Of a stretch of 13,101 nucleotides of DNA, positions 1 through 6,198 are shown one piece after another. The translations under genes and the position numbers were made by a program. Below the pieces are notes generated by a model. That model saw nothing but the letters and a program-made list of their open reading frames with translations, ran no database searches and had not been told where the DNA came from. This DNA comes from JBGSOV01 sp041738935 (lineage in GTDB: Bacteria; Patescibacteriota; Gracilibacteria; CAIRYL01; GCA-016699755): the NCBI GenBank assembly GCA_041738935.1, contig JBGSOV010000011.1, positions 1-13,101 on the forward strand, in the 5' to 3' direction. Positions within the stretch are counted from its first letter, which is position 1. Each line of letters starts with the position of its first letter.

Positions 1-129
1 AAGTTTAATGGTCTTCCAGATAACAGTTTCCACATCCATCTCAAGGAATGTGAATTCCGTTGGAATTCACGCCACCAGGATCTCTATGCTATACTTCTAA
101 AAGAACTCCGAAAGAATCCTCTAAACTAG
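1..129 (+). CDS. IS1595/ISXO2-like transposase, C-terminal 42 residues (partial)
   Basis: Frame 1 is open from the window edge to TAG at 127-129. The residues include HLKECEFRWNSRHQDLYAIL, which matches the conserved C-terminal HLKECEFRxNxR block of ISXO2-like DDE transposases of the IS1595 family. The protein would catalyse cut-and-paste movement of its IS. Only the C-terminus is present, so catalytic competence cannot be judged. The stop codon lies 12 bases from the IS edge, so the terminal inverted repeat overlaps the gene end. An identical copy lies inverted at the other end of the window. Family assignment is from motif recognition only. Confidence 0.8.
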   Translation, partial: KFNGLPDNSFHIHLKECEFRWNSRHQDLYAILLKELRKNPLN

Positions 130-141
130 TCTAGACCCTTC
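1..141 (+). repeat. left copy of an exact 141-bp inverted terminal repeat (inner end of an IS)
   Basis: Bases 1-141 are the exact reverse complement of 12961-13101, and identity stops at 142 versus 12960. The repeat encodes a transposase C-terminus and ends at ACCCTTC, which reads GAAGGGTCTAG from outside and is probably the IS terminal inverted repeat. The 8 bases just inside differ (ctatttaa here, caataaac at the right), as expected for two separate insertion sites. The rest of each IS lies outside the window. The exact length suggests an assembly-graph overlap at a multicopy element rather than a complete biological unit. Confidence 0.95.
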
Positions 142-746
142 CTATTTAAAAAGTGTGGACCAGCATCAAGATCGATTTCAGTAATAATCGCGTCATGAAT
201 TTCCCTAATGCCCCTTCCTAATCCTGCAATAGTTCCACAAGTGCCACCAATTAGCGTAAGTTGATCCACGCCTCCAAGTTTATATGCAAGCTCCTTATGG
301 GCTTGCCAATTTCCAGGATTTTTTCCTTGATTAAGGAACCACCGTTTTTCTTGATCTTGCTCATAATAAGCCTGTGCCTGATTTCTAGCACCAGTTGTAT
401 ATTCATCACGTGGAGTCTGAACAACTTTTGCACCCAAATCCTTTAATAATTTGACCTTATGTGTTGCCATGCCCTCAGGTATGTAGATACGAATTGGTAT
501 GCCGATTTTTCTGGCATAAAATGAGGAAGCATATCCGGTATTTCCACTTGTAGATTCGATTAATTCTTCAGCCAAATCCGGAATAAGTTGAAACATACCA
601 GAACAACTTATCATTTTATGAGTGCCACCATTAAGCAAGTGGTATGGAAGAATCCGTACACCGGAGTTGTCGCGTTCTTCAACTTCAATAACGTCCAGTT
701 GATGACCAGGATTCACAATATCAACTTTTTTGAAATTCTTAGCCAA
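126..746 (-). pseudogene. cysteine-synthase-like PLP enzyme, 3'-truncated by the IS
   Basis: This is the N-terminal part of a fold-type II PLP enzyme (cysteine synthase/TrpB-like superfamily). ESTSGNTG is the family's phosphate- and substrate-binding loop. GGTHK at about residues 40-44 aligns where the family has GSVKDR, so K44 is the probable PLP lysine. The glycine-rich GGTCGTIAGLGRG, near residues 167-179, is the cofactor phosphate site. Family members usually have about 300 or more residues, whereas this frame has 206. Its last codons (about 4) come from the IS, so the native sequence ends at 142. The only start codon before the upstream in-frame stop is TTG at 746, without an SD. Substrate is unknown: cysteine synthase, threonine-synthase-like and other lyases are all possible. 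It is probably inactive unless the C-terminus is supplied elsewhere. Confidence 0.65.
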
Positions 747-761
747 TTGTAATCAAATTTA

Positions 762-796
762 TTATATATTAACACATCTCATGATTATTATGTCAA
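762..796 (-). promoter_or_regulatory. possible promoter of the truncated PLP gene
   Basis: The minus strand has a perfect TTGACA (796-791) and TATAAT (767-762) in very AT-rich DNA upstream of the TTG start at 746. The spacer of 23 bases is too long for a standard sigma-70 promoter. A shifted -10 such as TAATAT (771-766) would give 19. This is a weak call. Confidence 0.3.
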
Positions 797-868
797 ATAC
801 AAATCCAGAATCAAAATAAATTTAAAATGAGATATAAAAAATGTCTTTATAAAGCCATATAATAACAC

Positions 869-943
869 TGGCTCGGGAGGAAGGATTCGAACCTTCGAAT
901 GACGGAGTCAGAGTCCGTTGCCTTACCACTTGGCGACTCCCGA
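869..943 (-). tRNA. tRNA-Gln (anticodon CTG)
   Basis: The minus strand folds into a full cloverleaf. The acceptor TCGGGAG pairs with CTCCCGA, the D arm is GCCAAGTGGTAAGGC, the anticodon stem ACGGA/TCCGT holds loop CTCTGAC (anticodon CTG), and the T arm GAAGG-TTCGAAT-CCTTC is complete. The discriminator is G and the CCA end is encoded (871-869). The total of 75 nt and the U1-A72 pair fit bacterial tRNA-Gln. It reads CAG codons, so a second tRNA-Gln for CAA is expected elsewhere. A good promoter lies 85-113 bases upstream, inside the repeat array. No terminator stem was found directly downstream, only AT-rich sequence. Confidence 0.95.
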
Positions 944-1027
944 TTACCTGCTGACGTTTGTTGCGAGATCCCGGACAGCTTCGCTTTGCTCGCTTCCGGG
1001 ACATAGTATCTGCGGCTTCACTACGTC

Positions 1028-1056
1028 ATTATATTCCTTGTTCAGCTCGCATTCAA
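1028..1056 (-). promoter_or_regulatory. sigma-70-type promoter for tRNA-Gln
   Basis: The minus strand carries TTGAAT (1056-1051), a 17-base spacer and a perfect TATAAT (1033-1028). Predicted transcription starts near 1021, giving a leader of roughly 78 nt that contains the 969-1001 stem-loop before the tRNA 5' end at 943. It lies in the unique stretch between repeat copies 1 and 2, and I see no equally good promoter between copies 2 and 3. Confidence 0.65.
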
Positions 1057-1162
1057 CTATGCTTGGCGACTCCCGATTACCTGCTGACGTTTGTTCAGCG
1101 ATCCCGTATCTCGCTCGTTCCTCGCTCGTACGGGACACCGGCTGATTCCGGCGCATTTCCTC

Positions 1163-1178
1163 TCCCGCCTTGGCGGGA
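1163..1178. repeat. short perfect palindrome inside the array
   Basis: TCCCGCC-TT-GGCGGGA is a perfect 7-base inverted repeat with a 2-base centre, lying between repeat copies 2 and 3. It resembles short GC-rich intergenic palindromes (REP/MITE-like). No T-run follows on either strand, so it is not called a terminator. Confidence 0.5.
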
Positions 1179-1294
1179 TCGTCATTTGCCGCAATCATCA
1201 CGGCGCTTGGCGACTCCCGATTACCTGATGATGTTGATTGAGCGATCCCACATCTCACACTCTCAATCAAGAATATCTAATTTTTGACCTCCTC

Positions 1295-1323
1295 CTTATT
1301 CTGCCAAAGCAGGATGAGTTTTT
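1295..1323 (+). terminator. Rho-independent-type terminator, better formed on the plus strand
   Basis: Bases 1295-1304 (CTTATTCTGC) pair fully with 1309-1318 (GCAGGATGAG) as plus-strand RNA, including two G-U pairs, around a CAAA loop. TTTTT follows at 1319-1323. On the minus strand the two wobbles become C-A mismatches and no T-run follows, so it is a poor terminator for nspC, which ends at 1358. No plus-strand gene reads into it. The stretch 1271-1357 otherwise holds nothing I recognise. Confidence 0.45.
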
Positions 1324-1357
1324 CAACCGAATTGTTTATTCTTCCCAGTGAATAGAT

Positions 1358-2527
1358 CTACGAATTCCGCCCTTTAAAATCTTCATAACCAAATTTGCGG
1401 ACGACTTCTAATTCGCCGTTTTTGCGGAGAATCGCAATATCCGGAAGTTTGATGCCGTTAAAAGTCGTGGCTTGTACCATGTTGTATTGCATCATATTCG
1501 GGAAAACCAGTTTTTGTCCGGGCACAAGTGGTGCATCAAAACTGTAGTCGCCAAAACTATCTCCCGCCAAACAGGTCGGTCCGCCCAAGCGCCATGTGTG
1601 AGGTTTGTCCGCGGTTTTGCTGGCGCCAATGATTTCGGGGCGATATTGATAATTCGAGCCGATAATATCAGGAACATGCGCTTGTGCCGACACATCCAAA
1701 ATTGCAATCGGCATGCCATTTTCGATGGTATCGAGTACTGTCGCCAGCAGGTAGCCGGTATCAAGTACGACGGCTTCGCCCGGCTCGAGCATGATTTGTA
1801 GTCCGTAGGTCGTTTGTAAACGCGTGATGATTTGGCAAAGCAGGTCGATATTGTAACCAGGTTCCGTAATATAATGCCCGCCACCCATATTGAGCCACTG
1901 CATCTGATGCAAGTATTTGCCAAATCGTTCTTCAAAGTTAGCAACGACTTTTTCGAGGGTCTCGGCACCTTGTCCGCATAGTGCATGAAAATGCAAACCA
2001 CTGATTCCTTCTAATAATTCTGGTTGAAAATGCTCAGACGGAACGCCCAGACGCGAACCCAAAACACAAGGATTGTAGGCATCAATATCGATTTCGGCAT
2101 ATCCGGGATTAACACGAATTCCATAATCAATATTTGCTGGTGCAGTTTTTTTAAAATGTTGCCACTGCCGAAAAGAGTTAAAAATAATGTGATCTGAGGT
2201 TTTGGTGAGTTCTACAAAATCAGTATCCGAATAAGCGGCACCAAAAGTGCATACTTCTTTGCCAAACTCTTCTTTGCCGAGTTTTGCTTCGTGCGGCGAA
2301 CTGGCGCAGACGCCATCAAGATATTCGCGAATCAGCGGAAATGCCTTCCACATGGCAAAGCCTTTGAGCGCGAGATAGATTTTTGCTCCGCTTCGCTCTT
2401 TGACCGTTTTTAAAATCTTGAGATTTGCTTCGAGTAATTGCTCATCCAGTACAAAGAGGGGAGTCTCGACGTGTGGCAAAACATTTTGCAGGCGCACTGC
2501 AGCTTCGGGACTGCGAAAATCGCTCAT
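1358..2527 (-). CDS. nspC: carboxynorspermidine/carboxyspermidine decarboxylase
   Basis: This PLP enzyme removes CO2 from carboxyspermidine (or carboxynorspermidine) to give spermidine (or norspermidine). It belongs to the alanine-racemase-fold (type III) decarboxylases, and 389 residues is normal for NspC. Visible landmarks are the PLP lysine K55 in YLALKG, HALCGQ (181-186), the glycine-rich phosphate loop NMGGGHY (213-219), EPGEAV (248-253), and GPTCLAGDSFGDY with catalytic-type C319. It is the last gene of the polyamine operon. Its ATG (2527-2525) overlaps the TGA of the synthase gene as ATGA and has no SD, so translational coupling is likely. With agmatinase in the operon the main product is probably spermidine. 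The distinction from diaminopimelate decarboxylase rests on the C319 block and on context. Confidence 0.93.
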   Translation of the reverse strand: MSDFRSPEAAVRLQNVLPHVETPLFVLDEQLLEANLKILKTVKERSGAKIYLALKGFAMWKAFPLIREYLDGVCASSPHEAKLGKEEFGKEVCTFGAAYSDTDFVELTKTSDHIIFNSFRQWQHFKKTAPANIDYGIRVNPGYAEIDIDAYNPCVLGSRLGVPSEHFQPELLEGISGLHFHALCGQGAETLEKVVANFEERFGKYLHQMQWLNMGGGHYITEPGYNIDLLCQIITRLQTTYGLQIMLEPGEAVVLDTGYLLATVLDTIENGMPIAILDVSAQAHVPDIIGSNYQYRPEIIGASKTADKPHTWRLGGPTCLAGDSFGDYSFDAPLVPGQKLVFPNMMQYNMVQATTFNGIKLPDIAILRKNGELEVVRKFGYEDFKGRNS

Positions 2528-3726
2528 TGTGGTTCGGGGAGATTAATCTCGCCTTCGACAACTTGCCACGGCAGACCGTATTTATTGAGGTCTTCCATAA
2601 ATGGATCCGGATCAAATTGCTCCATATTAAAGACGCCAATACCATTCCATGTACCTTTGAGCATCATTTTGGCGCCAATCATCACCGGCACACCAGTGGT
2701 ATATGAGACAGCTTGTGCGCCGGTTTCTTGAAAAGACTCGGCGTGGTCGCAGACATTGTAAATATAGACCTGTTTTTCTTTGCCATCTTTTTTCCCCTTA
2801 AACAAACAACCGATGACAGTTTTGCCAGAATAATTTTCTCCCAAGCTCGATGGCTCTGGAAGCAACGCTTTCAAAAACTTGAGTGGCACAATCTTTTTTC
2901 CCTCATATTCTACCTCATCAATCCGTGTCATGCCGACATTTTCGAGCACACGCAAATGCGTCAAATAATTATCCGAAAATGTCATCCAAAAGCGAATGCG
3001 CTTGAGTCCTTTGATATGTTTCACGAGCGATTCGAGTTCTTCGTGATAGAGCAAATAACTGGGTTTTGGTCCGACTTCGGGATAATCAAAATCAATTCGA
3101 TGTTCCATTGGTTCGGTTTCAATCCACTCACCGTTTTGCCAATATCTCCCTTTTTGAGTGATTTCGCGAATATTGATTTCAGGATTAAAATTGGTGGCAA
3201 AAGCTTTGCCGTGATTGCCAGCGTTGCAGTCTAAAATGTCGATAGTTTCGATTTCATCAAAATAGTGTTTTTGCGCGTAGGCACAAAAAACATTCGTCAC
3301 ACCCGGATCGAAACCCGAACCGAGGAGCGCCATGATGCCTTTTTCTTTAAATTTTTCATCCAGATCCCATTGCCATTTGTATTCAAACTTTGCGACATCA
3401 GGTGGTTCGTAATTGGCGGTGTCCAAATATGGCACACCGGTTTCGAGGCACGCTGCCATAATCGAAAGATCTTGATAGGGGAGTGCGACATTGATAACGA
3501 GGTCGGCGGCACAAGCTTTAATCAATGCAGCGACTTCAGCTGGATTATCAGCATCAACTTGGGCGGTGGTGATGTGACGATCAAGCGAAGCGGCAATCGC
3601 ATCACACTTGCTTTTGGTGCGGCTCGCCAAACAGATTTCGCCAAAGATTTCTGGCAGCTGCGCGCATTTGTGCACAACGACTCTGCTGACACCGCCAGCG
3701 CCAATAATCAAAACTTTGTAAGCCAT
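2524..3726 (-). CDS. carboxynorspermidine/carboxyspermidine synthase (dehydrogenase), saccharopine-dehydrogenase family
   Basis: Predicted to join putrescine (or diaminopropane) to aspartate semialdehyde by NADPH-dependent reductive condensation, giving the substrate of the nspC product. The protein has 400 residues. It opens with a Rossmann fold (KVLIIGAGGVSRVV, residues 4-17), followed by a second beta strand with SRT that suggests NADP preference. Family landmarks include NVALPYQDL, YLDTANYEP and GSGFDPGVTNVF, the last typical of saccharopine-dehydrogenase-like reductases. Family membership alone cannot exclude lysine metabolism, but pairing with nspC, speA and speB makes the polyamine role very likely. 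It starts 29 bases after speB ends, has no clear SD, and overlaps nspC by 4 bases. Confidence 0.9.
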   Translation of the reverse strand: MAYKVLIIGAGGVSRVVVHKCAQLPEIFGEICLASRTKSKCDAIAASLDRHITTAQVDADNPAEVAALIKACAADLVINVALPYQDLSIMAACLETGVPYLDTANYEPPDVAKFEYKWQWDLDEKFKEKGIMALLGSGFDPGVTNVFCAYAQKHYFDEIETIDILDCNAGNHGKAFATNFNPEINIREITQKGRYWQNGEWIETEPMEHRIDFDYPEVGPKPSYLLYHEELESLVKHIKGLKRIRFWMTFSDNYLTHLRVLENVGMTRIDEVEYEGKKIVPLKFLKALLPEPSSLGENYSGKTVIGCLFKGKKDGKEKQVYIYNVCDHAESFQETGAQAVSYTTGVPVMIGAKMMLKGTWNGIGVFNMEQFDPDPFMEDLNKYGLPWQVVEGEINLPEPQ

Positions 3727-3755
3727 GTTGATTTGGGAAAAAGCAAAATTATTCC

Positions 3756-4631
3756 TTATGGGAGTTGCGGCTGTACACGCATGTCATCGGCAAAAATATA
3801 TGCCAAGATTTTGTACAAGAGTTTTGCCGCCAAAAAATGCGACGCTTCGGTATTTTGACGAGGGCACAACTCTACAATATCAAAGCCGATAATGGTTTTT
3901 TGTTTTGCGACATCACGAATAGCACCAAGTACGTCGTACCAGAGCATGCCACCAGGTTCTGGCGTTCCGGTCGCTGGCATAATCGACGGATCAAAAACAT
4001 CAAGGTCAATCGTGATATAAACGTGCTCTGTCAAAGTATCGAGCATCGGTTTGATCCAATTGCGCTGTCCTTCGATTTCATGGGCATAAAAAATCTTATC
4101 GGCGTGAACACGCTCGGTTTCAGCAAAATCCATACTCCGAATGCCGACTTGCGTAACGGAACAAACTTCTTGCGCACGCGCCATCGCGCAGGCGTGATTG
4201 TGCTTTGAATCGTGATATTCATCGCGCAGGTCGGTGTGCGCGTCAAACTGCAAAACACTCATCTCTGGATATTTTTCGGCATGCGCCCGGATTGAACCAA
4301 AACTTACCGAATGTTCTCCTCCCAGCAGCGTTACAAATTTCCCCTTTTCGAGTAAATTTTTTGTTCTTTCATAAACCGCCTCGACCATTGCTTCTGGCGA
4401 ACTGTTTTCGGCAACAGGATTGGCAACGGCGATGCCAACACGAAATGGTTCGGTTTTCGTCTCGATATCGTAATTTTCGAGCTGATCCGAAGCAGCAATC
4501 AGCGCTGCAGGACCTTGATCCGAGCCTTTAATAAAAGTGCTCGTGCCATCATACGGAACTGGCAAGATTGCGACTGTAGCGGAGTCAAATTGACGAAATT
4601 CTGCCGCAAAGTCACCAAATACCATCGTCAT
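3756..4631 (-). CDS. speB: agmatinase (ureohydrolase family)
   Basis: Hydrolyses agmatine to putrescine and urea in the cytoplasm using two manganese ions. All metal ligands of the arginase/agmatinase family are visible: H107 in GGEHSV, D130/H132/D134 in DAHTD, and D209/D211 in DLDVFDP. E254 in DIVEL matches the conserved C-terminal glutamate, and the substrate-side loop TGTPEPGG spans 221-228. The length of 291 residues is typical. ATG at 4631 overlaps the speA stop as ATGA; the in-frame ATG at 4625 is an alternative start. Neither has a clear SD. Formiminoglutamase or arginase are alternatives by family, but the preceding arginine decarboxylase favours agmatine. Confidence 0.93.
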   Translation of the reverse strand: MTMVFGDFAAEFRQFDSATVAILPVPYDGTSTFIKGSDQGPAALIAASDQLENYDIETKTEPFRVGIAVANPVAENSSPEAMVEAVYERTKNLLEKGKFVTLLGGEHSVSFGSIRAHAEKYPEMSVLQFDAHTDLRDEYHDSKHNHACAMARAQEVCSVTQVGIRSMDFAETERVHADKIFYAHEIEGQRNWIKPMLDTLTEHVYITIDLDVFDPSIMPATGTPEPGGMLWYDVLGAIRDVAKQKTIIGFDIVELCPRQNTEASHFLAAKLLYKILAYIFADDMRVQPQLP

Positions 4632-6031
4632 TTATAGCCAAGAATATCGAGCATTTCGCTGACACTTTGCTCGCTGCGATAGACCGAATCGACAAAATCA
4701 CCCTTTTCGTTGCGGTCGACAATAATATGCTGCGGCGAAGGAATCAAGCAGTGCTTGATGCCGCCATATCCGCTGATAGCATCTTGATAGGCACCAGTAT
4801 GAAAAAACCCAAGATAGAGTGGTTCTTTATCGCTATCTTTAAACTTGGGGAGCAAGACTTGTTGGTTCATATCTTCGGAGTTGTAGTAATCCGAATGATC
4901 ACAGCTGATACCGCCAATATGTACACGACTGTATTCGTTATCCCATTTGTTGATTGGAAGCAGAATAAACTTTTCGTTAATCGACCATGCATCCGGAATC
5001 GTATTGATAAGGCTATTGTTGATGATATACCACAGCTCGGCGTCATTTTGTTGCTTTTGTTCGAGCACCTGAAAAATCGTCGCGCCACTTTCGCCCACGG
5101 TGTAGCGCCCAAATTCCGTCACGATATTTGGCTCTTTGACGCCTTCAGCATTGCAGGCTTCTTTGATATTCTTGACGATTTCGTTAATCATGTACTCGTA
5201 GTCGTATTCAAACCCCAAATGATTTTGAATCGGCAAACCGCCGCCAAGGTTAAAATGCACGAGTGACGGACAGAGTTTCTTCAGTTCGATAAAAATCTTC
5301 AGTGCTTTTTGAAACTCGCCCCAATAATAAAAACTGTCGCGGATTCCGCTATCGACAAAAAAGTGCAACATTGTCAGTTTGACCTTGTCGTTTTTGGCAA
5401 TTTTTTTCTTATAAAAATCCATGATTTCCGTATGCCTCAATCCCAAGCGTGACGTGTAATATGGAGATTGCGGTTCTTCGTCGATTGCCATGCGGATGCC
5501 GACTTGTGATTGATGATCGCCGGCGATGCTCATCAAACGATCAAGTTCGCTGTCATCATCTAAGACAACAATCGAATTTTGATAGCCGTTTTTTTGAAAA
5601 GAAACAATTTTCTTCAGATAATCTTCGGTCTTGTAGCCGTTGTGAACAATCAAGCGCGATTTGTCGAGTTCGCCTTTCACGTGCAATTTTTCTATAATGT
5701 CGAGGTCGAATGAAGACGAGGTTTCAAGATGAACATGTTGTTTGAGTGCGGCACTAATAATGTGATGAAAGTGATTACACTTGGTGCAATAACAGTAATA
5801 ATAATCACCTTCGTAGCTGTGTTTTTTGATCGCGCGATTGAACAGATTATTGGCACGACGAATCTGTTCACCAATTTTTGGCAAATAGATGAGACGAAAC
5901 GGCGTTCCGTATTTTTTGATCAAATATTTGAGCGAGATGCCATGAAAGGTCAAATATCCATCACGCAAATCAAAACCATTTTGTGGAAAGTAATAGCTCT
6001 GCTCGATAAGGTTGAAGTAGGTGTTTTTCAT
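4628..6031 (-). CDS. speA: arginine decarboxylase, short (about 467 aa) alanine-racemase-fold type
   Basis: Predicted to convert arginine to agmatine with PLP, the first step of the operon. Landmarks are the PLP lysine K84 in YCYCTK, ETSSSFDLD (103-111), MLHFFVDSGI (221-230), the phosphate loop NLGGGLP (261-267), TEFGRY (305-310), CDHSDYY with C377/D378, and FHTGAYQDA (410-418). At 467 residues it is much shorter than E. coli SpeA (about 658) and resembles the compact enzymes known from Bacteroidota and some candidate phyla. The start fits the conserved N-terminus with LIEQ and FPQNGF but has no SD. It overlaps the stop of a 9-codon leader ORF by ATGA. Another amino-acid substrate is possible, but agmatinase directly downstream argues for arginine. 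Confidence 0.9.
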   Translation of the reverse strand: MKNTYFNLIEQSYYFPQNGFDLRDGYLTFHGISLKYLIKKYGTPFRLIYLPKIGEQIRRANNLFNRAIKKHSYEGDYYYCYCTKCNHFHHIISAALKQHVHLETSSSFDLDIIEKLHVKGELDKSRLIVHNGYKTEDYLKKIVSFQKNGYQNSIVVLDDDSELDRLMSIAGDHQSQVGIRMAIDEEPQSPYYTSRLGLRHTEIMDFYKKKIAKNDKVKLTMLHFFVDSGIRDSFYYWGEFQKALKIFIELKKLCPSLVHFNLGGGLPIQNHLGFEYDYEYMINEIVKNIKEACNAEGVKEPNIVTEFGRYTVGESGATIFQVLEQKQQNDAELWYIINNSLINTIPDAWSINEKFILLPINKWDNEYSRVHIGGISCDHSDYYNSEDMNQQVLLPKFKDSDKEPLYLGFFHTGAYQDAISGYGGIKHCLIPSPQHIIVDRNEKGDFVDSVYRSEQSVSEMLDILGYK

Positions 6032-6057
6032 GTGCTTATGATGACAGGAACAAACAT
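6028..6057 (-). CDS. candidate 9-codon leader ORF upstream of speA (MFVPVIIST)
   Basis: ATG at 6057-6055 is followed by eight more sense codons and TGA at 6030-6028. The TGA overlaps the speA ATG (6031-6029) as ATGA. It is preceded by GGGGAGG (6068-6062), the strongest SD in the window, with a 4-base spacer. The speA start has no SD of its own and lies too far from this one, about 30 bases. The arrangement suggests that ribosomes load at the leader ORF and reinitiate on speA. The peptide has no arginine, so classic arginine attenuation is not indicated. The call rests on signal geometry only. Confidence 0.5.
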   Translation of the reverse strand: MFVPVIIST

Positions 6058-6061
6058 GTTT

Positions 6062-6094
6062 CCTCCCCAGAATCCTTTTTTATGGAGGGATTCT
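6062..6094 (-). promoter_or_regulatory. hairpin directly abutting the leader-ORF SD
   Basis: On the minus strand AGAATCC (6094-6088) pairs with GGATTCT (6075-6069). The SD GGGGAGG begins at the very next base. The loop contains CTCC, and with the neighbouring stem base CCTCC could alternatively pair with GGAGG of the SD. Two exclusive folds that expose or hide the SD are therefore possible. If transcription starts near 6090, as the promoter suggests, the 5' arm is partly missing. Confidence 0.35.
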
Positions 6095-6096
6095 AG

Positions 6097-6126
6097 ATTG
6101 TGCCTGATTTGTGCAGCGAATGTCAA
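6097..6126 (-). promoter_or_regulatory. promoter of the polyamine operon
   Basis: The minus strand has a perfect -35 TTGACA (6126-6121), an 18-base spacer and CACAAT (6102-6097) as -10. It lies between the end of znuB and the leader ORF, so the polyamine genes probably have their own transcript besides any read-through from the zinc operon. The start is predicted near 6090. Confidence 0.5.
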
Positions 6127-6198
6127 GATTTGCAGCTCGATTATTGTAGCGCTCGACACCGAATTGTAAAGTGATTCTCGAAGAGCTTATAAGAGGCG

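Larger units (their letters stand above)
929..1270 (-). repeat. array of three tRNA-Gln leader / 5'-tRNA repeats with hairpins
   Basis: The block cttggcgactcccgatta (plus strand) starts at 929, 1062 and 1206, so unit spacing is 133 and 144. On the minus strand each copy is the leader bases plus exactly the first 15 bases of the tRNA (to GCCAAG). Only the copy at 929 continues into a full tRNA. Copies 1 and 2 match over 34 bases, and copy 3 matches over 22 and then diverges. Each is preceded on the minus strand by a stem-loop: 969-975/995-1001 (TCCCGGA), 1102-1108/1129-1135 (TCCCGTA) and 1234-1242/1262-1270 (TTGATTGAG/CTCAATCAA). The first two loops carry GAGCGAG-like words. Long frames across this array are artefacts of the repetition. 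Confidence 0.85.

Noticed and set aside
929..1228. CRISPR array, because of three regularly spaced repeats.
   Set aside because: The repeats contain tRNA sequence, spacing is 133 and 144 bases, the units diverge, and no cas genes are present.
944..1287. Protein-coding frames of about 108 residues across the repeat array on both strands.
   Set aside because: They consist of translated repeats (a GNRESPS-type motif recurs) over tRNA leader sequence and hairpins, so they are artefacts.
6138..6154. A 17-base exact match (cgattattgtagcgctc) between the speA upstream region and the infB G domain near 10999-11015.
   Set aside because: No similarity beyond 17 bases and no shared function. It is most simply a chance match or a very old fragment.
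5729..6169. Plus-strand frame of 146 residues opposite speA.
   Set aside because: It is the complement of a clearly conserved enzyme and shows no family features of its own.
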